From positions 2,728,001 through 2,792,000 of the forward strand of contig NZ_AP027764.1 in the NCBI RefSeq assembly GCF_036503815.1: a stretch of DNA of 64,000 nt. Reading direction: 5' to 3'. Within the stretch, counting starts at the first letter, position 1. Each line of letters opens with the position of its first letter. The DNA is from Escherichia coli (GTDB lineage: Bacteria; Pseudomonadota; Gammaproteobacteria; Enterobacterales; Enterobacteriaceae). The notes beneath the pieces are model-generated. The model saw only the letters and a list, made by a program, of their open reading frames with translations, made no database searches and had not been told where the DNA came from. The translations under genes and the position numbers were made by a program. Shown here in pieces: positions 35,846-44,820 of this stretch.

Positions 35846-37220
35846 TTCACCACTGAATATTGCTGCGCAACCCGGCAAAACCCGTCTGCGAAAATCACTG
35901 AAATTGTGGCAGGTGGTGATGATGGGTCTGGCCTATCTCACGCCGATGACTGTGTTCGATACCTTTGGCATTGTTTCCGGCATTAGCGACGGTCACGTTC
36001 CGGCGTCCTATTTGCTGGCACTGGCGGGTGTGCTGTTTACCGCGATCAGCTACGGCAAACTGGTTCGCCAGTTTCCGGAGGCCGGTTCGGCCTATACCTA
36101 CGCGCAAAAGTCGATTAACCCGCACGTCGGATTTATGGTCGGCTGGTCATCGCTGCTGGATTATCTCTTTTTGCCGATGATCAACGTTTTGTTGGCGAAA
36201 ATCTATCTCTCCGCCCTCTTCCCGGAAGTGCCGCCGTGGGTGTGGGTGGTAACCTTCGTCGCCATTTTAACCGCCGCGAATCTGAAGAGCGTCAACCTGG
36301 TCGCTAACTTCAATACCTTGTTTGTACTGGTGCAAATCTCCATCATGGTGGTGTTTATCTTCCTGGTGGTTCAGGGACTACATAAAGGAGAAGGCGTTGG
36401 CACCGTCTGGTCACTTCAGCCGTTTATCAGCGAGAACGCGCACCTGATCCCGATTATTACCGGGGCGACGATTGTCTGTTTCTCGTTCCTCGGTTTTGAT
36501 GCGGTGACCACGCTTTCAGAAGAGACGCCGGACGCCGCACGCGTGATCCCGAAAGCCATCTTCCTGACGGCGGTGTACGGCGGCGTTATCTTTATCGCCG
36601 CGTCGTTCTTTATGCAGCTGTTCTTCCCGGATATCAGCCGCTTTAAAGATCCGGACGCCGCACTGCCGGAAATCGCACTGTACGTTGGCGGCAAGTTGTT
36701 CCAGTCGATTTTCCTCTGCACGACGTTTGTGAACACGTTAGCGTCTGGCCTGGCGTCACATGCCAGCGTGTCGCGTCTGCTGTATGTGATGGGGCGCGAC
36801 AATGTGTTTCCGGAACGCGTGTTTGGCTATGTGCACCCGAAATGGCGGACTCCGGCACTGAATGTCATTATGGTCGGGATTGTCGCGTTGTCAGCGCTGT
36901 TCTTTGATTTAGTCACCGCGACAGCATTGATTAACTTCGGTGCTCTGGTGGCGTTTACCTTCGTTAACCTGTCGGTGTTTAATCATTTCTGGCGGCGTAA
37001 AGGAATGAATAAAAGCTGGAAGGATCACTTCCACTATTTGCTGATGCCGCTGGTTGGCGCGCTGACGGTGGGTGTGCTGTGGGTTAACCTCGAGTCAACG
37101 TCACTGACACTCGGTCTGGTATGGGCTTCATTAGGCGGCGCATATTTGTGGTATCTGATCCGCCGCTATCGCAAAGTGCCGTTGTATGATGGTGACAGAA
37201 CGCCGGTGAGCGAAACGTAA
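35835..37220 (+). CDS. puuP: putrescine importer PuuP
   Basis: PuuP (461 residues) is an APC-superfamily proton-coupled importer of putrescine in the inner membrane. About twelve hydrophobic helices are seen, starting [23 protein letters not shown]; the helix-1 break and [15 protein letters not shown] (helix 6) are typical of the family. The ATG at 35835 ([11 protein letters not shown]) follows GGGAGG; an upstream in-frame start is unsupported. It supplies substrate to PuuA. A perfect 13-bp hairpin follows the stop codon. Confidence 0.95.
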
Positions 37221-37229
37221 TAGTCGGAT

Positions 37230-37268
37230 GCGCGGCGCATTATCCTGCCTGAGGGTAATGCGCCGCGC
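37230..37268 (+). terminator. perfect 13-bp hairpin after puuP
   Basis: GCGCGGCGCATTA (37230-37242) pairs without mismatch with 37256-37268 around a 13-nt loop. It is GC-rich and starts 10 bases after the puuP stop. It lacks a T run, so it may stabilise the 3' end or act with Rho; it partly resembles a REP unit. Confidence 0.55.
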
Positions 37269-37353
37269 CATTAACTATAAAAAGATGTATGACCCGGATC
37301 ACGAGTGCTATCATCCGCCCTTATGCTTAGCGCATTAACCCCAGGGGCAAATA

Positions 37354-37599
37354 ATGAACCACGATATCCCGCTAAAATATTTTGATATTGCCGATGAGTA
37401 CGCGACCGAATGCGCAGAGCCTGTCGCAGACGCTGAACGCACACCGCTGGCCCACTACTTCCAGTTACTGCTCACCCGTTTGATGAACAATGAAGAGATC
37501 AGCGAAGAAGCCCAACATGAAATGGCTGCTGAAGCGGGGATTAATCCCGTACGCATTGATGAGATCGCAGAGTTTTTGAATCAATGGGGTAATGAGTAA
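37354..37599 (+). CDS. ymjA: small acidic protein YmjA (DUF2543)
   Basis: YmjA is an 81-residue soluble protein of unknown function belonging to a family restricted to enterobacteria. It is rich in acidic residues and Ala (YATECAEPVADAERT, EISEEAQHEMAAEAGI), with no signal peptide or membrane helix. The C-terminal half is predicted helical and loosely resembles a helix-turn-helix (INPVRIDEIAEFLNQWG), but I would not claim DNA binding. An AGGGG ribosome site precedes the ATG. It is transcribed alone between puuP and sapA. Confidence 0.88.
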   Translation: MNHDIPLKYFDIADEYATECAEPVADAERTPLAHYFQLLLTRLMNNEEISEEAQHEMAAEAGINPVRIDEIAEFLNQWGNE

Positions 37600-37632
37600 T
37601 TATTTCATTGCAGACGCTCGGTCAGTATCGTT

Positions 37633-37663
37633 GCCCGGATAAAGCGTTCACGCCGCATCCGGC
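37633..37663. repeat. single REP unit after ymjA
   Basis: GCCCGGATAAAGCG and its return arm CGCCGCATCCGGC form a REP palindrome 33 bases after the ymjA stop codon. Confidence 0.8.
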
Positions 37664-37911
37664 TAAAAATGACACGCACTGCAGCGTGCTTTAATGGGTT
37701 TCTCACGATCGTACCGCTCTGCTCCTCGCTAAGTTGTTCTGTGAGTTATAGTTATAGAGAAATCACGGGTACGAATGTTGAACAGATGGCGACGTCACCT
37801 GTTCAACGACCAACCACACGGCCCTCATTACGACCCCTGAACACAAACGGTAATGGCAAATGTCATTAAATATTAGTAAGATAGCCTCTTTACATAAAAT
37901 CCCTTAATATT
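37664..37911 (+). promoter_or_regulatory. sapA upstream region with a 9-bp inverted repeat
   Basis: Together with the REP this makes a 312-base gap between ymjA and sapA. The only clear structure is GTTGAACAG at 37777-37785 mirrored by CTGTTCAAC at 37799-37807, a perfect 9-bp inverted repeat with a 13-base spacer, 105 bases before sapA. It could be a regulator site or a leader hairpin. A promoter is expected nearer sapA in the AT-rich stretch 37855-37905, but I cannot assign one. Confidence 0.45.
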
Positions 37912-39555
37912 ATGCGCCAGGTATTATCGTCTCTTTTGGTGATTGCTGGACTTGTGAGTGGTCAGGCAATCGCCGCGCCTGAATCCCCCCCGCATGCTGA
38001 TATCCGCGACAGCGGTTTTGTCTATTGCGTCAGCGGGCAAGTCAACACCTTTAACCCATCCAAAGCGAGCAGTGGGTTAATTGTCGATACCCTTGCCGCC
38101 CAGTTTTATGATCGACTCCTGGATGTCGATCCCTATACCTATCGCCTGATGCCGGAACTTGCCGAAAGCTGGGAAGTGCTCGACAACGGCGCGACCTATC
38201 GCTTCCACCTGCGTCGCGATGTTCCGTTTCAAAAAACCGACTGGTTTACTCCCACTCGTAAAATGAATGCCGACGATGTGGTGTTTACCTTCCAGCGAAT
38301 TTTTGACCGTAACAACCCGTGGCATAACGTCAACGGCAGCAACTTTCCCTACTTCGACAGCCTGCAATTTGCCGATAACGTTAAAAGCGTCCGCAAACTG
38401 GATAATCATACCGTTGAGTTCCGACTCGCCCAGCCAGATGCTTCTTTTTTGTGGCACCTGGCGACCCATTATGCTTCGGTCATGTCGGCAGAATATGCCC
38501 AGAAGTTAGAGAAAGAAGATCGCCAGGAACAACTCGACCGTCAGCCGGTCGGCACTGGACCGTATCAGTTATCGGAATACCGCGCCGGGCAATTTATTCG
38601 CCTACAACGTCATGATGACTTCTGGCGCGGCAAACCGTTAATGCCGCAGGTGGTGGTGGATTTAGGCTCCGGCGGCACCGGACGTCTTTCGAAACTTCTG
38701 ACAGGTGAATGCGACGTTCTGGCCTGGCCTGCTGCCAGTCAGCTATCCATTTTGCGTGACGACCCACGCTTGCGTTTAACGCTGCGCCCGGGGATGAATG
38801 TCGCCTATCTGGCATTTAACACTGCTAAACCGCCGCTAAATAATCCCGCTGTCCGCCATGCGCTGGCACTGGCGATCAATAACCAGCGTCTGATGCAATC
38901 CATCTATTATGGTACGGCTGAAACGGCAGCCTCTATTTTACCGCGCGCCTCGTGGGCCTATGACAACGAGGCTAAAATTACTGAATACAATCCGGCGAAA
39001 TCGCGCGAACAGTTGAAGGCGTTGGGGCTGGAAAACTTAACGCTGAAACTGTGGGTGCCAACACGTTCGCAGGCGTGGAACCCCAGTCCACTGAAAACCG
39101 CCGAACTGATTCAGGCGGATATGGCGCAGGTTGGCGTAAAAGTGGTGATTGTGCCGGTAGAAGGTCGTTTTCAGGAGGCGCGGTTGATGGATATGAGCCA
39201 TGATCTGACGTTATCCGGTTGGGCGACAGACAGTAACGATCCGGACAGTTTCTTTCGTCCGCTACTGAGCTGCGCAGCAATACATTCCCAGACCAACCTC
39301 GCACACTGGTGCGATCCGAAATTCGACAGCGTGTTGCGTAAGGCGCTCTCCTCGCAGCAGCTAGCGGCGCGTATTGAAGCCTATGACGAAGCGCAAAGTA
39401 TTCTGGCGCAGGAATTGCCCATTTTGCCGCTGGCGTCGTCATTGCGCTTGCAAGCCTACCGTTACGATATCAAAGGGCTGGTTCTTAGCCCGTTTGGTAA
39501 CGCCTCCTTTGCTGGTGTGTATCGCGAGAAACAGGATGAGGTGAAAAAACCATGA
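37912..39555 (+). CDS. sapA: periplasmic peptide-binding protein SapA
   Basis: SapA (547 residues) is an OppA/DppA-like family-5 solute-binding protein of the periplasm, associated with resistance to antimicrobial peptides in Salmonella; in E. coli the sap genes are linked to putrescine export. The signal peptide is about 21 residues (ending GQAIA before APESPPH). The SBP-5 signature is found around LPELAESWEV and YRFHLRRDVPF. It heads the sapABCDF operon and overlaps sapB (ATGA, 39552-39555). Confidence 0.95.
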   Translation: MRQVLSSLLVIAGLVSGQAIAAPESPPHADIRDSGFVYCVSGQVNTFNPSKASSGLIVDTLAAQFYDRLLDVDPYTYRLMPELAESWEVLDNGATYRFHLRRDVPFQKTDWFTPTRKMNADDVVFTFQRIFDRNNPWHNVNGSNFPYFDSLQFADNVKSVRKLDNHTVEFRLAQPDASFLWHLATHYASVMSAEYAQKLEKEDRQEQLDRQPVGTGPYQLSEYRAGQFIRLQRHDDFWRGKPLMPQVVVDLGSGGTGRLSKLLTGECDVLAWPAASQLSILRDDPRLRLTLRPGMNVAYLAFNTAKPPLNNPAVRHALALAINNQRLMQSIYYGTAETAASILPRASWAYDNEAKITEYNPAKSREQLKALGLENLTLKLWVPTRSQAWNPSPLKTAELIQADMAQVGVKVVIVPVEGRFQEARLMDMSHDLTLSGWATDSNDPDSFFRPLLSCAAIHSQTNLAHWCDPKFDSVLRKALSSQQLAARIEAYDEAQSILAQELPILPLASSLRLQAYRYDIKGLVLSPFGNASFAGVYREKQDEVKKP

Positions 39556-40517
39556 TTATCTTCACCTTACGCCGCATTTTGTTATTGATTGTCACCTTGT
39601 TCCTGCTGACGTTCGTTGGCTTTAGCTTGAGCTATTTCACCCCACATGCGCCGTTACAAGGCGCTTCACTGTGGAATGCCTGGGTGTTCTGGTTTAACGG
39701 CCTGATCCATTGGGATTTTGGTGTTTCCAGCATTAACGGTCAGCCGATTGCCGAACAGTTAAAAGAAGTCTTTCCGGCAACAATGGAGTTGTGCATCCTC
39801 GCTTTCGGATTTGCGTTGATTGTCGGGATCCCCGTGGGGATGATTGCCGGGATTACGCGCCATAAGTGGCAGGATAACTTGATCAACGCCATCGCCTTAC
39901 TGGGTTTTTCCATCCCGGTGTTCTGGCTGGCGCTTCTGTTGACGCTGTTTTGTTCACTCACGCTAGGTTGGTTGCCCGTTTCAGGGCGTTTCGATCTGCT
40001 CTACGAAGTGAAACCGATTACCGGTTTTGCGTTGATTGATGCCTGGCTTTCGGACTCACCGTGGCGGGATGAAATGATCATTAGCGCAATCCGTCATATG
40101 GTATTGCCCGTGATCACCCTGTCGGTTGCGCCAACAACTGAAGTGATCCGACTAATGCGTATCAGCACTATCGAAGTGTATGACCAGAATTATGTAAAAG
40201 CGGCGGCGACCCGCGGTTTGTCACGCTTTACTATTTTGCGTCGCCACGTTCTGCATAACGCGTTACCTCCGGTTATTCCTCGCCTGGGCTTACAGTTTTC
40301 CACCATGCTGACGCTGGCAATGATCACCGAAATGGTCTTTAGCTGGCCGGGTTTAGGGCGCTGGTTAATTAACGCCATCCGCCAGCAAGATTACGCGGCC
40401 ATTTCCGCCGGAGTGATGGTGTGTGGCTCACTGGTCATTATTGTTAACGTGATTTCTGATATTTTGGGTGCCATGGCTAACCCTCTGAAACATAAGGAAT
40501 GGTATGCCTTACGATAG
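39552..40517 (+). CDS. sapB: SapBCDF transporter permease SapB
   Basis: SapB (321 residues) is a DppB/OppB-type permease of the inner membrane with about six helices, the first being ILLLIVTLFLLTFVGFSLSYF. The ATPase-contact loop is VKAAATRGLSRFTILRRHVLHNALPPVIP. It pairs with SapC. SapBCDF without SapA has been reported to export putrescine. It overlaps sapA by 4 bases and sapC by 14 bases. Confidence 0.95.
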   Translation: MIIFTLRRILLLIVTLFLLTFVGFSLSYFTPHAPLQGASLWNAWVFWFNGLIHWDFGVSSINGQPIAEQLKEVFPATMELCILAFGFALIVGIPVGMIAGITRHKWQDNLINAIALLGFSIPVFWLALLLTLFCSLTLGWLPVSGRFDLLYEVKPITGFALIDAWLSDSPWRDEMIISAIRHMVLPVITLSVAPTTEVIRLMRISTIEVYDQNYVKAAATRGLSRFTILRRHVLHNALPPVIPRLGLQFSTMLTLAMITEMVFSWPGLGRWLINAIRQQDYAAISAGVMVCGSLVIIVNVISDILGAMANPLKHKEWYALR

Positions 40518-41394
40518 CGTATACAGCGAAAAGCGCCCGCCGGGCACGCTGCGTACCGCCTGGCGCAAATTTTATAGTGATGCCTCTGCGATGGTCGGTC
40601 TGTACGGCTGCGCGGGACTGGCTGTACTGTGTATTTTTGGCGGCTGGTTTGCGCCTTACGGAATCGATCAGCAATTTCTCGGCTATCAATTATTGCCGCC
40701 TTCATGGTCACGCTATGGCGAAGTTTCTTTCTTCCTGGGGACTGACGACCTCGGACGCGATGTTTTAAGTCGTTTACTGAGTGGAGCTGCACCAACCGTG
40801 GGGGGGGCATTTGTGGTGACGCTTGCCGCGACGATCTGTGGCCTGGTACTTGGCACCTTTGCCGGGTCGACGCACGGTCTACGCTCAGCGGTGCTTAACC
40901 ATATTCTGGATACCTTACTGGCGATCCCTTCCCTACTGCTGGCAATTATCGTTGTAGCGTTTGCCGGACCGAGTTTGTCGCACGCCATGTTTGCCGTCTG
41001 GCTGGCGCTGCTGCCTCGTATGGTACGTTCGATTTACAGCATGGTGCATGACGAACTGGAAAAAGAGTACGTTATCGCCGCCCGTCTGGATGGCGCATCA
41101 ACGCTGAATATTCTCTGGTTTGCTGTGATGCCAAACATCACCGCCGGGCTGGTCACCGAGATCACCCGCGCACTGTCGATGGCAATTCTCGATATCGCCG
41201 CGCTGGGCTTTCTCGATCTCGGCGCACAACTCCCCTCGCCTGAATGGGGAGCGATGCTCGGTGATGCGCTGGAACTGATTTATGTCGCCCCGTGGACTGT
41301 CATGCTGCCAGGTGCGGCAATTATGATTAGCGTGCTGTTGGTTAACCTCCTTGGCGACGGTGTTCGTCGTGCAATTATTGCGGGGGTGGAATAA
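40504..41394 (+). CDS. sapC: SapBCDF transporter permease SapC
   Basis: SapC (296 residues) is the DppC/OppC-type partner permease. The N-terminal OppC-type helix (LYGCAGLAVLCIFGGWFAPYG) precedes the transport domain; the EAA-type loop is VIAARLDGASTLNILWFAVMPNI. The conserved periplasmic GTDDLGRDVLSRLLSGA stretch is present. It overlaps sapB by 14 bases, and its stop shares one base with the sapD start (TAATG). Confidence 0.95.
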   Translation: MPYDSVYSEKRPPGTLRTAWRKFYSDASAMVGLYGCAGLAVLCIFGGWFAPYGIDQQFLGYQLLPPSWSRYGEVSFFLGTDDLGRDVLSRLLSGAAPTVGGAFVVTLAATICGLVLGTFAGSTHGLRSAVLNHILDTLLAIPSLLLAIIVVAFAGPSLSHAMFAVWLALLPRMVRSIYSMVHDELEKEYVIAARLDGASTLNILWFAVMPNITAGLVTEITRALSMAILDIAALGFLDLGAQLPSPEWGAMLGDALELIYVAPWTVMLPGAAIMISVLLVNLLGDGVRRAIIAGVE

Positions 41395-42386
41395 TGCCAT
41401 TACTCGATATTCGTAACCTGACCATTGAATTTAAAACCGGTGATGAGTGGGTTAAAGCCGTCGACCGCGTAAGTATGACCTTAACCGAAGGTGAAATCCG
41501 CGGTCTTGTTGGCGAATCCGGTTCCGGCAAAAGTTTGATTGCAAAAGCAATTTGTGGGGTGAATAAAGATAACTGGCGTGTTACTGCTGACCGTATGCGT
41601 TTTGATGATATCGATTTGCTGCGTCTCTCCGCACGCGAACGGCGCAAGCTGGTTGGTCACAACGTGTCGATGATTTTCCAGGAACCGCAGTCGTGTCTTG
41701 ACCCTTCAGAACGTGTGGGTCGCCAGTTGATGCAAAACATCCCAGCCTGGACCTATAAAGGCCGTTGGTGGCAGCGTTTTGGCTGGCGCAAACGCCGTGC
41801 CATTGAACTGCTGCACCGCGTGGGGATTAAAGATCATAAAGATGCGATGCGCAGTTTTCCCTATGAGTTGACCGAAGGTGAATGTCAGAAAGTGATGATA
41901 GCCATTGCACTGGCGAATCAACCGCGTCTGCTGATTGCTGACGAACCGACAAACTCAATGGAGCCAACAACCCAGGCGCAAATCTTTCGCCTGCTGACGC
42001 GTCTCAACCAAAACAGCAATACCACTATTTTGCTTATCAGCCATGACTTACAAATGCTTAGCCAATGGGCGGATAAAATTAACGTGCTTTACTGCGGTCA
42101 AACGGTGGAAACCGCGCCAAGTAAGGAGTTGGTGACAATGCCACATCATCCTTATACCCAGGCGCTGATCCGCGCGATACCAGACTTCGGCAGCGCGATG
42201 CCGCATAAAAGTCGCCTCAATACGCTGCCCGGCGCTATCCCACTGCTGGAACAGTTACCGATTGGGTGTCGGCTGGGGCCGCGTTGCCCGTATGCACAAC
42301 GAGAATGCATTGTGACGCCACGTTTGATGGGGGCGAAAAATCATCTCTATGCCTGTCATTTCCCACTGAACATGGAGAAAGAATGA
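41394..42386 (+). CDS. sapD: SapBCDF transporter ATPase SapD
   Basis: SapD (330 residues) is a DppD/OppD-type ATPase that also supports K+ uptake by TrkG/TrkH in E. coli. Walker A is GESGSGKS (about 38-45) and Walker B LLIADEPTNSME. The signature helix reads LTEGECQKV in place of LSGGQxQR, and the residue after Walker B is a methionine-glutamate pair instead of LD, so ATP hydrolysis may be altered; as I recall this is normal for SapD. The OppD-type C-terminus carries Cys residues (CRLGPRCPYAQRECIV) typical of an iron-sulfur or zinc site in such ATPases. Confidence 0.94.
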   Translation: MPLLDIRNLTIEFKTGDEWVKAVDRVSMTLTEGEIRGLVGESGSGKSLIAKAICGVNKDNWRVTADRMRFDDIDLLRLSARERRKLVGHNVSMIFQEPQSCLDPSERVGRQLMQNIPAWTYKGRWWQRFGWRKRRAIELLHRVGIKDHKDAMRSFPYELTEGECQKVMIAIALANQPRLLIADEPTNSMEPTTQAQIFRLLTRLNQNSNTTILLISHDLQMLSQWADKINVLYCGQTVETAPSKELVTMPHHPYTQALIRAIPDFGSAMPHKSRLNTLPGAIPLLEQLPIGCRLGPRCPYAQRECIVTPRLMGAKNHLYACHFPLNMEKE

Positions 42387-42387
42387 G

Positions 42388-43194
42388 ATGATCGAAACGC
42401 TACTTGAAGTGCGTAATTTAAGTAAAACGTTCCGCTACCGGACCGGCTGGTTTCGTCGTCAGACCGTAGAAGCGGTAAAACCTTTGAGCTTTACGCTACG
42501 TGAAGGCCAGACACTGGCGATTATTGGTGAGAATGGGTCGGGTAAATCCACACTGGCGAAAATGCTGGCGGGAATGATAGAACCGACCAGCGGCGAGTTA
42601 TTGATTGACGATCATCCGCTGCATTTTGGCGATTATTCCTTCCGTAGTCAGCGTATTCGCATGATTTTTCAGGATCCTTCGACCTCGTTGAATCCCCGTC
42701 AACGTATCTCGCAGATTCTTGATTTTCCACTGCGTCTGAACACCGATCTGGAACCTGAACAGCGTCGCAAACAGATTATTGAAACGATGCGGATGGTTGG
42801 GCTGCTACCGGATCACGTCAGTTACTATCCGCATATGTTGGCGCCCGGACAAAAACAACGTCTGGGTCTGGCACGCGCGCTGATATTGCGTCCAAAAGTG
42901 ATTATTGCCGATGAAGCCCTCGCCTCACTGGATATGTCGATGCGTTCGCAGTTGATTAATCTGATGCTGGAATTACAGGAAAAACAGGGCATTTCGTATA
43001 TTTATGTCACCCAGCATATTGGGATGATGAAGCACATTAGCGACCAGGTACTGGTGATGCATCAGGGCGAGGTTGTCGAGCGAGGTAGTACTGCGGATGT
43101 GCTCGCCTCTCCGCTGCACGACCTCACTAAACGACTGATTGCCGGTCATTTTGGCGAGGCATTGACGGCGGATGCGTGGCGTAAGGACCGTTAA
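42388..43194 (+). CDS. sapF: SapBCDF transporter ATPase SapF
   Basis: SapF (268 residues) is the second ATPase of the Sap transporter, DppF/OppF-like. Walker A is GENGSGKST (about 46-54), the Q loop MIFQDPSTSLNPRQRI, the signature LAPGQKQRL (degenerate) and Walker B VIIADEALASLD. It heterodimerises with SapD under SapBC. It starts one base after the sapD stop and ends the operon before a strong inverted repeat at 43227-43259. Confidence 0.94.
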   Translation: MIETLLEVRNLSKTFRYRTGWFRRQTVEAVKPLSFTLREGQTLAIIGENGSGKSTLAKMLAGMIEPTSGELLIDDHPLHFGDYSFRSQRIRMIFQDPSTSLNPRQRISQILDFPLRLNTDLEPEQRRKQIIETMRMVGLLPDHVSYYPHMLAPGQKQRLGLARALILRPKVIIADEALASLDMSMRSQLINLMLELQEKQGISYIYVTQHIGMMKHISDQVLVMHQGEVVERGSTADVLASPLHDLTKRLIAGHFGEALTADAWRKDR

Positions 43195-43226
43195 TTTTCT
43201 GAATCAAGCTTGCAGAATATTCACCT

Positions 43227-43259
43227 CATTCTGACAGGGAAATTCATCCTGTCAGAATG
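43227..43259 (+). terminator. 12-bp inverted repeat between sapF and ycjD
   Basis: CATTCTGACAGG (43227-43238) pairs perfectly with CCTGTCAGAATG (43248-43259) around a 9-nt loop. It lies 32 bases after the sapF stop and ends just before the ycjD start, with AGGGATG directly following. It can terminate sap transcripts or hide the ycjD ribosome site. Confidence 0.6.
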
Positions 43260-43264
43260 AAGGG

Positions 43265-43627
43265 ATGGATAAAATAAAAGCAAATGCCCGCGATTTAAGA
43301 CGCAACCTCACCCCGCAGGAGCGAAAGTTCTGGCGATATCTTCGCAGCCGACGTTTTGCTGATTTCAAATTTCGCCGTCAACATCCGGTGGGGAATTACA
43401 TTCTCGATTTTGCCTGTTGCTCTGCACGTTTAGCGGTAGAGCTTGATGGTGGGCAACATGATTCAGCTATCGCGTATGATACCAGGCGCACGCGCTGGCT
43501 TGAGTCCCAGGGCTGGACCGTGCTACGTTTCTGGAATAACGAGATCGATCATAATGAAGAGGCGGTTCTGGGGGAGATTCTGCAGGAACTGAGCCGCCGG
43601 TCACCCTCACCCCAACCCTCTCCCTGA
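43265..43627 (+). CDS. ycjD: DUF559 (endonuclease-fold) protein YcjD
   Basis: YcjD (120 residues) belongs to the DUF559 family, which resembles very-short-patch-repair (Vsr-like) endonucleases. The conserved core is visible: LTPQERKFWRYLRSR, FKFRRQHPVGNYILDFAC (the acidic catalytic Asp of the PD-(D/E)xK-type fold), LAVELDGGQHD and GWTVLRFWNNEI. No function is established. The final residues SRRSPSPQPSP are encoded inside an inverted-repeat element (43604-43723), so the C-terminus seems to be borrowed from a repeat. An AAGGG ribosome site overlaps the preceding hairpin. Confidence 0.88.
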   Translation: MDKIKANARDLRRNLTPQERKFWRYLRSRRFADFKFRRQHPVGNYILDFACCSARLAVELDGGQHDSAIAYDTRRTRWLESQGWTVLRFWNNEIDHNEEAVLGEILQELSRRSPSPQPSP

Positions 43628-43723
43628 AAGGGCGAGGGGGCTGTATGTGCCTGTTTGTTGCTGGGGTGACAACGCGCACAATCGGTCCCCTCGCCCCTCT
43701 GGGGAGAGGGTTAGGGTGAGGGG
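43604..43723. repeat. 120-bp inverted-repeat element at the ycjD 3' end
   Basis: The left arm begins CCCTCACCCCAACCCTCTCC (43604-43624) and the right arm, 43702-43722, is its inverted copy with one mismatch over 21 bases. Inside lie secondary palindromes (CCCTGAAAGGG, CCCCTCTGGGG). The layout is that of a small non-coding mobile or amplified intergenic element. It carries the stop codon and last codons of ycjD. Confidence 0.75.
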
Positions 43724-43888
43724 AAAAGCGCCCACCCTGCCCGCGCCCTGCTCCGGTCAGACCTGGCAACTATAGCCACCCACAGCCAGGTTGATTATAA
43801 TAACCGTTTATCTGTTCGTACTGTTTACTAAAACGACGAATCGCCTGATTTTCAGGCACAACAAGCATCAACAATAAGGATTAAAGCT

Positions 43889-44677
43889 ATGGGTTTTCTT
43901 TCCGGTAAGCGCATTCTGGTAACCGGTGTTGCCAGCAAACTGTCCATCGCCTACGGTATCGCTCAGGCGATGCACCGCGAAGGAGCTGAACTGGCATTCA
44001 CCTACCAGAACGACAAACTGAAAGGCCGCGTAGAAGAATTTGCCGCTCAATTGGGTTCTGACATCGTTCTGCAGTGCGATGTTGCCGAAGATGCCAGCAT
44101 CGACACCATGTTCGCTGAACTGGGGAAAGTTTGGCCGAAATTTGACGGTTTCGTACACTCTATTGGTTTTGCACCTGGCGATCAGCTGGATGGTGACTAT
44201 GTTAACGCCGTCACCCGTGAAGGCTTCAAAATTGCCCACGACATCAGCTCCTACAGCTTCGTTGCAATGGCAAAAGCTTGCCGCTCCATGCTGAATCCGG
44301 GTTCTGCCCTGCTGACCCTTTCCTACCTTGGCGCTGAGCGCGCTATCCCGAACTACAACGTTATGGGTCTGGCAAAAGCGTCTCTGGAAGCGAACGTGCG
44401 CTATATGGCGAACGCGATGGGTCCGGAAGGTGTGCGTGTTAACGCCATCTCTGCTGGTCCGATCCGTACTCTGGCGGCTTCCGGTATCAAAGATTTCCGC
44501 AAAATGCTGGCTCATTGCGAAGCCGTTACCCCGATTCGCCGTACCGTTACTATTGAAGATGTGGGTAACTCTGCGGCATTCCTGTGCTCCGATCTCTCTG
44601 CCGGTATCTCCGGTGAAGTGGTCCACGTTGACGGCGGTTTCAGCATCGCTGCAATGAACGAACTCGAACTGAAATAA
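43889..44677 (+). CDS. fabI: enoyl-[acyl-carrier-protein] reductase FabI
   Basis: FabI (262 residues) carries out the last reduction of each fatty acid elongation cycle (NADH) in the cytoplasm. It is a short-chain dehydrogenase with the reductase version of the active site: Y146, Y156 and K163 (NYNVMGLAK). The nucleotide-binding segment is [14 protein letters not shown]. Residues linked to triclosan tolerance are wild type, G93 and F203. An AAGGA ribosome site precedes the ATG at 43889. It is monocistronic, with a hairpin downstream and the repeat element 165 bases upstream. Confidence 0.97.
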
Positions 44678-44696
44678 TCGTTCTGTTGGTCAAGAT

Positions 44697-44715
44697 GGGC
44701 GGCGTTCTGCCGCCC
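44697..44715 (+). terminator. GC hairpin after fabI
   Basis: GGGCGGC / GCCGCCC with a GTTCT loop (44697-44715) lies 20 bases after the fabI stop and is followed by GTTATCTCTGTTAT. It is a probable terminator though the T tract is broken. Confidence 0.65.
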
Positions 44716-44820
44716 GTTATCTCTGTTATACCTTTCTGATATTTGTTATCGCCGATCCGTCTTTCTCCCCTTCCCGCCTTGCGTCAGGATAACGATTTCC
44801 TTTACGACCAAGGAGCGCCC

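Noticed and set aside
43868..44626. 252-codon open frame antisense to fabI
   Set aside because: It lies wholly opposite the conserved fabI gene, has no ribosome site and resembles no family; it follows from fabI codon bias.
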